A DNA stretch of 64,000 nt, from the NCBI GenBank assembly GCA_015179045.1, contig WHUZ01000108.1, positions 62,001 to 126,000 of the forward strand. The letters are read 5' to 3'. This document shows positions 42,635 to 51,810 of this stretch, in pieces. Both the position numbers and the translations under genes were made by a program. Within the stretch, counting starts at the first letter, position 1, and each line of letters starts with the position of its first letter. The stretch is from Kalaharituber pfeilii. Its lineage: Eukaryota; Ascomycota; Pezizomycetes; Pezizales; Pezizaceae. The notes beneath the pieces are model-generated. The model ran no database searches and was not told the DNA's origin. It saw only the letters and a program-made list of their open reading frames with translations.

Positions 42635-44163
42635 ATACCTCGTTTCTGTCCATTATATAAACCTCCCCCATCCATCCATCTCCTACTGGTCCTAGGAATT
42701 CCATTCCCTGTACTATTTCTTCCGACATTCTTTCTGTTCCCTTGACTTATTTCCGTTTCTGAAACCTGCCGCTTGTATCACTACCTTATATGGTATGTCG
42801 CCGCTGATCGCGCCTTGCTGTATTCGGCAGGTGTTGCCTGTTCTTAGCCGCTATTCCCTTTCCGGTTTAAATCGATGTCAGTCAGCACTACCAGGGCTGT
42901 GCTAGCACCAATTAGGTGCAACTGCCCCTATTCTTCAAAATTCTGTAGGGACTCTTCAGAAAAACTCTGAAAACTTGACCTTGGGGAAACGACTCGCAAT
43001 CTTCTGAATTCTGTACAATGAAGGTGATATTCTTTCTCGGGCGGTCCCGAGCTTCGCTTTGATGTAACTTACGTCCTCTGGATGTGCCCGGAAGGTTGTC
43101 TTCTTCCAAGCGCTCGTTCTGTAGAAGTAGTTGTCGGTGAAGCAGATGTGGAACTTAAGAGAAAAGAGCTCGCAGTCTATGATATAAAGAAGAAAAGTAG
43201 CATAGCTGCAGGGATAAAGAAAGCAGAAGAGGAGGTACAGGAAGCTGCTACAAAGGCTTCGGAGGCCAGAGTAGCTGCAGAACATGCAGAAACAGGTACA
43301 ACCAGAGCTGAGGGTAGCTCCTGGCAGGTAGTTGGCACTACTAAGATGCGCAAGTGGGTGATGATTTCACTACAGAAGGAGGTATCAGCAGGTACAACAG
43401 AGGAAGCAAAACAAAAACAATTAGAAGCAGCAAATACAGCTCTTCGAGCATTAGAACGAGGGGAGAAGAGAAGGCTCTTCCGAGTAGTAGGTATCAAGGA
43501 GAATGCCATGGTTTCGAGGTATGAGAGGAGATGGCGTATCATTGAAGCACCCTGGGCGATGGAAGAAGCAGAAGTAGTAAGAATACTACAGTGTCAGCTG
43601 GAGGCTGTATTTGGAGGGGACCTACTGAATGTTTGGGCTGAGCAATCAGGGACAGTTCCCCTAATCGCGAAGGGAGTTCCTGTAGAGGGGCTCTCTAATA
43701 GAAGGCAGCTGCATGAGGCCCTTGCAGCAGAAAACATAACTACTAGTGGCATTTTCGGAGCGAGATGGCCGGAGAGAGTTGGTCCAAACGCATGGCAAAC
43801 AATGAGAACTACAGCAGTTCAGTTTGAGGTAACCAGTGTACAGGAAGCAGAAAGACTAGTTAAAGAGGGAGTGAAGCTTGGAAATGACCTCCGAAAGGTA
43901 GAAGTTTACAAGCCACTAGCAGTGAGAGGGTCTGCACCCGCTAAAGGAGGAGTAAATGCAAGCTCTCTACCAGTACCGGTACCAACACCAGTATCGGTAC
44001 CAGCAGCAGCCTTCGAAAGAACATGCTGGCAGTGTGGCAGGAAGGGACATCAGCAGAGAGAGTGCACACACCAGCCGCCGAGGGCCTACCAAAGTCAGAA
44101 ACAACAGGGAGTCAAAGCAGCCAGTAGGACGTGCTGGCAGTGTGGTGGTATGGGGCACCAGCG

Positions 44164-44169
<6 letters not shown>

Positions 44170-44208
<39 letters not shown>

Positions 44209-44273
44209 ATAACCCCGCTTGTAGCACGTGGCCATGGCAGGGTCCCTGGGCAAGCCCTCGAAGCCCGGAGACA
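44170..44273 (-). mobile_element. 104-bp B-type LINE tail in the gag zinc knuckle
   Basis: Poly(T), AAATCACATAACCCCGCTTG, the hairpin complement and about 40 bp of 3' UTR, with a short duplication AAGGGA (44164-44169 and 44274-44279). Removing it restores the second CCHC knuckle of ORF1. The sequence is nearly the same as the 21682 copy. Confidence 0.85.
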
Positions 44274-44374
44274 AAGGGAGTGTGCAACTGTATCTACTAG
44301 AAACTCTTTGAAGAGGCCAGGGCTAGGGCCAGAGCTGGCGAGCTATATGCCAGCAGGGAAGCGGTTCCGACGTA

Positions 44375-47300
44375 ATGGTTACTGAACAGAGGATGAAGGT
44401 GGCATTCCAGAATGTTGGAGGTTCTCTCAGAAATAGTGATATTATTCTGGAATGGGCAAATAGAGAGAAAGTAGATGTGATCTTTATAGGAGAAGCATGG
44501 GTTGCAGAGAAAGGAGGAGAGTGGGTCACAACAAGGCATCCAGCTTATGAGGTCATCAGCCGAGTTGAAAGTGGCAAGAGGGTAGTGGCTCATGCAAGGA
44601 AAGGGACCCAGGAGTGGAAAGTGATTGAAGAGACGAAAGGGTGGGTCTGGTGTGAGGTAGAAGGAGGTGGCAGAGCGGGAGGAGTATATATCCATCCAGA
44701 TACGAATTTGGAGACCTTGGAGGATTGGATGGACAGATGGGGAAGGCTGAGAGGCCCAGGAGGCCTGCAGTCTAGCACAGTACTACTGGGGGACTTTAAT
44801 GCACACCATCCAGCATGGTCCAAACTAGACAGAGGGCCTGACCCAAGGGGAAGGGCACTCAAAGAGGGTTTGGAAGGCACAGGCTGGCTTCTGGAAACAA
44901 GAAAAGGGGTTTCAACATGGGCAAGAGAGGTTGAAGGGCAGGTCAGAGAGAGTGTTCTAGATCTAGTCTGGAAGTATGGGGAATTTGGATGGCAAAACGA
45001 AGATCCAGAGTGGTTATGTGGAGACCATGCAGTAGTCTGGGGGACTTGTAGTAGCAACCAAGGCAAAACTGAAATAAGAAGAGGAGTGGATTGGGATAAG
45101 GCAGAAGATTTGATCCAAGAAATCATGCAAAAGAAGGCTTCAGAACAATGGGAGTGACACCGAAGCCTTGAAGGAGGGACTGCATATGAGAAAACCTGCA
45201 AGCTTCGAGAGAGTCTGAAGAGGGAGATACGTGCATCATCAAGAAGTAAGTTGTGGTGAGATAAGGAGGTAGAAGAGGCAGCGAAGCCAGTGAGGAAGGA
45301 AGGCCGAGGGGGGAAGGGACAGGGAGCCAAAGCATGGGAGAGAGCCAGACTCCTACGGTGGAAAGAGCGGGTTAAGACCCTCAAGTATATCATAAGACGA
45401 AAGAAAAAGGAGTTCTGGGAACAGTTTACAGAGGAAAACAGCTCTAAGGACCCATGGGATGTGATCCGAGTAGCAAAGGACCCTTGGAAGTTAAGAGGAA
45501 AAATGGGTGACCTTGTAGGTGACAATGCTGAAATATAGAGGACAGACGAGGAGAAGGTGAGAGGCCTGGTACAGAGAAACTTCAAATATCAGGCGACGTC
45601 GGATCCGCCAGCAGTGTCAACCTCGCCAGCGGCATTAACTTCACTGGCAGTATCAAATTCACCGGCAATGTCAAATCCAAATTTGCCGGCGGTATCGAAT
45701 TCGCCAGCGGCATCGAATTCGCGAGCGGTGTCGAATTCGCTGGCGGCGTCGAATTTACAGGCGGCATCAATTTCCCTGACAACATTGGACCTACCAGTGA
45801 ACTCGGCCCTGCAGAGCCTGACAGACGAATGGACCTCCAATGTAAAAAAGCTGACTGAGAGGCTATGCAAGGCACTTGCAGGCACCTCGAGCCGTTCAGC
45901 TCCAGGGCCTGATGGCATCAGCTATAGATTCATCAAGCTGGTCAATAAAACAGTGCTAGGAGGGCAGTTAATGAAGGAGCTGGCTGCTGAGCTGGCTGCA
46001 GCCAGGATGCCGAAGGATTGGCAATTCAGCAAGGTGATCATGATCCTGAAGTCTGGCAGGGATCTTACGCAAGCAAAGAGCTGGAGGCCTATTCAACTCA
46101 TCAATTGTGTGGGAAAACTGATGGAGAAGGTGGTTGCTGATGACTTGCAAGAAGCTGGACTATTCCACCATGGGCAGTTTGGAGGAGTGAGAGGAAGGTC
46201 TGCAATTGATGCCTTATTTCGGGCAGTTGTGAAGAGCCAGAGAGCCCTGGCACGTGGCGGTGGGGCAGTGTGGATTATGGAGGATGTCAAGGGAGGCTTT
46301 GGGAACACACGTTGGGATATGGTCAAGCACCGAGTACAGGGTTCTAAAGCTGAGAAATGGTTGCCCTGGTTAGAAACCTTCTTCCGGGAGCGAGAGTTTG
46401 AGGTGGAATGGGATGGACAGGTGAGGGGCAATGGCAGATCGAATGTAGGTGTGCCGCAGGGCTCGCCTTTATCCCCAGTTGTGTTCCTCATATACATGGC
46501 ACCAATTCTAAAAGAGATGGAAATAAAGGTAGCTACAACAGTGAGAGACTGTGAAGTGGAGCTGCCCTCATTTGTAGATGATATGAACTGTGTTATTCTG
46601 GATTGGGAAGGAGGAAAGGATATGAGGAGAATTGGGGAGAGAATTGCAGGAGTACTCAGGGAGGTTGCTGAAGCTCACGATCTACCACTGGAGACCTCAA
46701 AGGAGGAGGTCCTAGTCATGGGTAAGAAGGCCAAGAGAAGGGCAGATGTTGAGAGGTGCAAGTGGCTAGGGGTGATTTGTGATAGCACTCTTGATTTCGA
46801 CCTCCACTGGAAAAGCCGGATCGAGAAAGCCAAGAAACTCATGGGCGTGCTGTCTGGGCTAGGAAACTCTCAATGGGGTATGAGTCCTATCTCATGGAGA
46901 AAGGCTTATACAGGCATGGTAAGGGCAGTGGCCCTTTGGGGGTCCGAAATTGGGTGGAGAGGCCAGAAGCAGTGGAGAGAGGAGTTTGAGAAGTTGCAGT
47001 ATCAAGCACTTCGCAAATGCACTGGTGCAGTCCGAGGGGCAGCGAGAGTAAAGGTCGAGGCCATTGCTGGAGTAGAGAGTGTAACGACGATTCTCGATCA
47101 AGGCCAAGCAAGATATGCACTAAGATCAGTGAGGGACCCTACAGGAGTTGGAGATTTATGGCCGGAAAGCTTCACTGGAATGGTAGCCCCAGACCCAGAC
47201 AGAGAGGGTGAAAGGGGGAGGGACTGGAGAGACTTTAGCTTGAGTTATGCTGCAGACAAAAATGATGGGTTTGAGTCAGTAGCTGGAAAGATTGCCAGCA

Positions 47301-48255
47301 CTCTCGAGGTCAATGAGGAGGAGAGAGTGTCCTGGGGGCGAGATGTACACCTACCACAGACAGGCATTGAGGTCATTGACCTCAAGTTGTGCAAGGAAGA
47401 CGCCCCAGCCAAATGGAAAAGGCCATCAATGAGGCTAAGGGTGACTCGGTGGCTATTTTTACAGACGGCAGCCGCAGTGAGGAAGGCGATGTTGGTGGCG
47501 GATAGTGCTGGAGGCAGGTGGTAGCAGGTGAGTCACAGGGGTCCCGGTGGGTAGGCACAAAGGCAACTGTGTGGGACGGTGAGGTCTCAGGAATGAGGGG
47601 TGCCCTTGAAGCAGTTGATGGCAGTGCAAAAGTACTACTACTCGCAGATTCTCAGGCAGCTATCAGTGCAGTCCAGAAAGCAGGAAAAACTGGCAAGGCA
47701 AGAACCGCAGACCTAACGCGGGTGATAGAGCTGATAGCAGAGAGGCGGCGGAGGCTAAGGAAGGCGGATGCAGTGAAGCTGGCATGGGTCAAGGCCCACG
47801 TGGGGATAGAAGGCAATGAGAAGGCGGATGAGTTGGCCAAAGAGGGGGCCAAGGGCATGAGGTATGATGGGCAGGCCACTGAGGGTGGGCTGCGTCAAGA
47901 GTTAGTTCGAAAAAGAAAAGAGGAGAGGGAGCGTGCAGGGTTTGGGAAGGGCAAATTCGTAAAGTGGGGCAGGAGAGCACTCACAAATTACACTTGGCTG
48001 CGGACTGGAAAAGGCGGAGCTATGTGGAGGAGGATGGTCAGTGGCGAGGAGGTACAATGCACATGTGGTGAGGCATGGAGTGCTGAGCATGTGGTATTCA
48101 GGTGCACAGAACTGGAGCGGCCCCAGAGGAAGAACAAAAATGGGGCACATGTCACCTGGCAGTCCTGGAAGGACCTAGAGGAGAAAGGATGGAAGCAAGA
48201 AGGCGTGGAAGGTGACCCGGTCGAGTACTGGTTTGCCTGCCTCGATCTGGGGTAG
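44375..48255 (+). pseudogene. LINE B' ORF2: endonuclease, RT, RNase H, zinc end (frameshifted)
   Basis: Endonuclease in 44375-45157: VAFQNVGGSLRNSDI, FIGEAWVAEKGG, LLGDFNAHHPAWSK, ESVLDLVWKYG and CGDHAVVWG. A stop at 45155 and a shift lead into KRRNF-like linker pieces. RT lies in 45557-47524: SAPGPDGISYRFIKL, WRPIQLINCVGKL, EDVKGGFGNTRW, SNVGVPQGSPLSPVVFLIY and LPSFVDDMNCVIL, with catalytic FVDD. RNase H begins FTDGSRSEEGDV near 47460 in a shifted frame with one TAG, then ADSQAAISAVQ and VKAHVGIEGNEKADELAKE. The C-terminal zinc part is CTCGEAWSAEHVVFRC, ending at 48255. An 18-bp minisatellite interrupts the linker. It has all domains but is disabled. Confidence 0.85.
45593..45785 (+). repeat. 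18-bp in-frame minisatellite in LINE ORF2
   Basis: About nine imperfect hexapeptide-coding units of the type (P/L/R)A(V/A)SNS, for example TCGAATTCGCCAGCGGCA, at the start of the 45557 frame, between endonuclease and RT. No such array is evident at this place in the B ORF2. Confidence 0.85.
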
Positions 48256-48538
48256 CCGGGGACCGGGGGACGGAGGGCACTGGGTGCTCAAGGGTGTATG
48301 TAGATTCCGTAGTTAGTTGTCTCAAACCTGGCCCGGGTATATGGGTCCCTGCCATAGGCTGGTAGCCTGTATGCGGGGTTACGTGAATAAAAAAAAAAAA
48401 AAAAAAAAACAAGCAGCCGGGGAAAATCACTGATAAAAGATTAGAAGTCATCGGTGTTGGAACATTACATCCGTTACCACCCGTTGCTATCTTTTCGTTC
48501 CATTCAGATGCATTTCGTCTCGTTGCTAGACAGGATAT

Positions 48539-48724
48539 ACGGGGGTTTTCTTCACCATTTTCCATATTCAGGTAGCAGGAGATACGGGGAGGATTTTCTT
48601 TTAATTCCAATCTTTAGGCAGCAAGGGACTTTCAATTATCTACTATGTATCTAATCTCGCCATAGCCCACAGAGGCGGCATGCGAGTAATGATATTAAAA
48701 GCAAAAAAAAAAAAAAAAAAAAAA
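48539..48724 (+). mobile_element. 186-bp LINE 3' end (A type)
   Basis: 3' UTR only, with hairpin CTCGCCATAGCCC...GGCGGCATGCGAG and poly(A), flanked by TAGACAGGATAT (48527-48538 and 48725-48736). Absent from the duplicate locus at 25.06 kb. Confidence 0.93.
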
Positions 48725-49147
48725 TAGACAGGATATGAATCAAGCCATTGCGCCCTGTTTACGCCATGACGTTTTACTTTGCAAGCCACGCATTCCGTGA
48801 CTTTCTCACCCTCCTGATATGATGTGCTTCTCTATTCAGTTATGGTTCTTTAGTCACGTTATGCTATGCTCTCTCATGTATATAAACCTGCTGTTCTTGC
48901 GACTCGTAGATCAATAGACACAATGGTATCTCTTAGTTTCCCTTCAGGATTTCGCTTTCACCGTGATAAAGCAGCCCTCGCATACCCTCTCGTTTTTATT
49001 ACCGGAGCTCACTACCCCGTTGATCCACTAGGATCTAAAGTGAGCGTATTTCTTCCAGCGTGTCTATGGTCAGGCTTCACGTGAAACTCAGTTTCTAGAA
49101 GCATCCGTGCACCATACCATTCTCCGAATCAGTCAAGGATGATGCTC

Positions 49148-49207
49148 TTCCTTTTTTTTTTTTTGTTCACATAACCCCGCACACAAGCAGCAAGCCTATG
49201 GCTGGGA
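49148..49207 (-). mobile_element. 60-bp hairpin-tail retroposon (B type)
   Basis: T-rich run, TTCACATAACCCCGCACACA and the hairpin complement; duplication AAGGATGATGCTC at 49135-49147 and 49208-49220. Shared with 25472-25530, so it predates the segmental duplication. Confidence 0.92.
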
Positions 49208-49220
49208 AAGGATGATGCTC

Positions 49221-50215
49221 GACAGATTGAAAGGAGCGGGCAAGACTTTACTAGAGGTTTTAGTGATCAGGTACTCTCTTCACATCGATCTCGCTCACCT
49301 CATCAGGAAGCTAAGATGCGAGTGCTGCTCGAACCTGTTGACCAGTTTGGAGTCCTTCTACAATTTTTCCCCCACGCCTCAGATGTTCCTTTTCTACGAC
49401 CACCCATCCCAGTAGATCACCCTGAAAAGGACCCAGAAATTGCATGGATCCAGCTTGTGCTAGCAGCATCTAACATTCAAACGAGCATGCACCTGAGCAT
49501 TATCGGGGATTATCGGTTTCCAGTTTAGTTAATGGGTCTCTTCTCTCACTCCTCCGTAGACCACTGGTACTCTAGATGGAATTAGGTGGTGCAATATTCG
49601 GACGCCGCAATTCATGAGCCACAGTCTCCCAATTGGCAAATGCAACTGGTGGAAGGCTCACTAAGGCCATACGGCGGGGACCTCTACCGCGGACTCAGCG
49701 CATGGAAGGATGTCACCCGTGTGGGAGTGTGAATTATGTTGCCACGGCAATGGGGATTGACCAACGTACTTGCTCAGTGCTGCTGGTGTGCAAAGAGAAG
49801 TGTCCTATTTTCAGAACAATAGGAATTCTTGTGACATTTCCAATTGAATTTTACCTTTCCTGATCGACATTCATCCCCCGCACTGCTTCAACAGCAAGCA
49901 CCTCTTCAGCTCCGAAGATATTCGGCGCCATAATAAGGCGAGCTTGCGGAAGTTACCCCACTCTTACAGTGAGCAGGGAGGTTCATACCATGGAAACTGC
50001 CACCAGAGATTTTCCTGACGTCGGCTGCACGGAACGATTCCGATGCGTACCAGCACAGGTTCCACAAGATGACATGTCTACTTTTGAGCTGGGGCAGCCT
50101 CTGTGACACTGAAAAAAGAAACGTGAGTTTGGTGAGATAACGAAAGACTGGGATGAGTGGCTATCGTTTCTGGGGTGACCTGGGGGAACGCTGACGGATA
50201 TGGAAGGACACGTGG
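49221..50215. other. Unassigned stretch
   Basis: Open frame 49316-49528 (VDHPEKDPEIAWIQLVLAAS) could be a gene remnant but is not recognised. Nothing else is supported. Confidence 0.3.
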
Positions 50216-50217
50216 TC

Positions 50218-50310
50218 TACTTCGTCATAACCCGCAGGGCGGCAAACGAGTAACGATAATTTTTTTTAAAAAAAAGGGAAAAGAAAGGGGAAGCAAAAAA
50301 GAAAAAAAAA
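50218..50310 (+). mobile_element. Decayed A-type LINE tail
   Basis: TTCGTCATAACCC...AGGGCGGCAAACGAGTAACG keeps the hairpin plan (CGT pairing with ACG) followed by a degraded A/T-rich tail to about 50310. Confidence 0.65.
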
Positions 50311-50367
50311 AAGACATGGTTACTTTTGGGATCCGACCACCGTTGTCACGCTACAATGATTGAAGTG

Positions 50368-50715
50368 GAGTGTTTCACCTAGAAACCGCCCATCACCCGG
50401 AAACCCCCCAATTTTTGGGACAATGGATAAAGCTCGGGTGAATGAGAATGTACATAAAACTTCAGGTAAGCTCTTCCACACATGGCGACTCCCAGCATGG
50501 CTAATATAAGGGCTGGATATATACCAGAATATGTCACCACTCATATGCTATAAATTAGTAAAAAGAACGTGCAAAAAATAAGTTACTATATTCTCCCATG
50601 CTCTGGCTTTAATTTGAGCCCACCTGAGGGCCATTCTCATTCACACGAGCTTTATCCATTTGTCCCATAAATTGGGCGGTTTCCCGGTGATGGGCGGTTT
50701 CTAGGTGAAACACTC
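50368..50715. mobile_element. 348-bp foldback/MITE-like element
   Basis: Imperfect terminal inverted repeats of about 85 bp, starting GAGTGTTTCACCTAGAAACC at the left and ending with the complement (GGTTTCTAGGTGAAACACTC) at the right. A short unique centre and no ORF. No clear target duplication. Non-autonomous DNA transposon of unknown class. Confidence 0.8.
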
Positions 50716-51473
50716 TAGGCAATGTTGGTATGCTTGAAGAACCGAATGCATTTCGTTGCGTGTTGTTTCATAGTTTGCCTCTATTTTGTTGGTTCGAGTA
50801 TCGTATTCGACTTCTAACCGGAGCAATCGTAGAGGTTCCAATGAGTTCACTGTGCACCAGCACCGACACCAATTCCCCCCGCCCCCCGCCCCCGTTCAAA
50901 GACATCACCTCCCCGCCGATCCCAATCACAACAGGGCATAGTCATTCACGGCGTTGCCCTGGGGAAAGACTTGGGAAAGGTGAGGAGATGGCTAGAGACA
51001 TCTAACCAGGAACTAGGCAAAACCACAGGCATCAGGTGGCTGCGGAAGGTAGCGACACTGTGTTAGAGATCTACAGTAATGTCGGAGGTGTCGGATATCA
51101 GAGAGGTCCGTGATAAAGGGTGGTAAGGGCCCGAGAGCAACCTCATGCTCTATGTATATAGGTGTATTACTTTGGCTACTCTCTCTACGATGGAACAACA
51201 ATCATCTCTTTCTACCCAAAGCTCAACACACTGAGAGAAGAAGGAAAGAAGACAAGCTCGGTAGTCCTCTACCTGGAGACAACACAGAAGGCTGGAAAGG
51301 TTAGACTTGGGGGGAAATGGTTGCCCACGGAGATCTACGAGCCGGACAGAGGAAGGAATTAGGCTCATCTCCCTCCCCCGAACCACGTGTGTACACCTCG
51401 GGGAATACTTGTATTTAAAGACAGGTTGCGTTAGTTTAGTTTTCCTTTTTTACTTAAACCCTCGCCATAGCCT

Positions 51474-51803
51474 TATCAAAATAAGCGAAGTCTTTTTGGT
51501 AAATGCTTGTATTCACGAAGGGAATGAAAGGCAAGCTCGTTGAGTCTGATCTATTAAGAAGTGGCAGAATTGCCCAACTTATATACACAGAAAGTGAGAT
51601 ATAACATGACTTCAAAACCATAACAGAAAAGAAAATATAATCCAACCGAGAGGTGTATGAGTCAATGCTAATAATAACCGAAACACTATAAGCGCCAGAC
51701 ATGGTTCATATGCATGAAATAATCAAGTGAAACAAGTGATAACGGAGTGAATTACTATTTTAGGAAACTGCAACATAAGCGCAACGGATGTACCATTCCA
51801 ACA
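51474..51803 (-). repeat. Copia 3' LTR
   Basis: 330 bp, in element sense TGTTGGAATGG...TATTTTGATA. It appears identical to 56356-56685. Target duplication AGCCT lies at 51469-51473. A purine-rich tract (CTGAGAGAGAG in sense) lies just inside, as expected of a polypurine tract. Confidence 0.93.
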
Positions 51804-51810
51804 CTCTCTC

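Larger units (their letters stand above)
36517..43138 (-). mobile_element. 6.6-kb LINE (B type), almost full length, minus
   Basis: Flanked by GAAGCAGATGTGGA (36503-36516 and 43139-43152), inserted into the gag of the B' LINE. From right to left it has a leader of about 520 bp, ORF1 (42612-39814), ORF2 (from 39820 or 39856 leftwards) and poly(T). The 3' end is abnormal: RNase H (KEVATGSGVPG) runs straight into GGGGTTATGTGATTTAAA, so the C-terminal zinc region, 3' UTR and most of the 3' hairpin are missing. Its coding strand is extremely purine-rich, giving a plus strand full of CT tracts. Confidence 0.93.
35193..44385 (+). pseudogene. LINE B' ORF1 (gag-like) in three pieces
   Basis: Starts MGQDKGKGKKEAGRLIS at 35193. 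A frameshift near 35440 moves reading to the frame that runs to 36516. The protein is Lys/Glu-rich, with a long coiled-coil region (RLRRLEESLASVVVKL, KRKEEEVKKRNREVEARRAA). After the inserted LINE it resumes at 43153 (ELKRKELAVYDIKKK) and ends with two CCHC knuckles, CWQCGRKGHQQREC and CWQCGGMGHQRREC. The second knuckle is split by the B tail at 44170-44273. The stop TGA at 44383 overlaps the ORF2 ATG at 44375. Nucleic-acid-binding particle protein by family. Confidence 0.8.
34671..48409 (+). mobile_element. Near full-length LINE (B' type), interrupted twice
   Basis: Plus-strand element with leader, ORF1 and ORF2, ending in the tail GGGTCCCTGCCATAGGCTGG...GCGGGGTTACGTGAAT and poly(A) at about 48388-48409. 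ORF1 is split by the 6.6-kb LINE 36517-43138 and by a B-type tail at 44170-44273. A leader block containing GAAGCTCGGGACCGCCCGAG (about 34911-34930) is shared with the leader of the minus LINE. The precise 5' end is unknown; no target-site duplication was found. Without the insertions it would be about 7 kb. Confidence 0.8.

Noticed and set aside
37039..42745. Long plus-strand open frames over 37-42.7 kb
   Set aside because: They are low-complexity Ser/Pro/Leu translations of the pyrimidine-rich complement of LINE ORF1 and ORF2.
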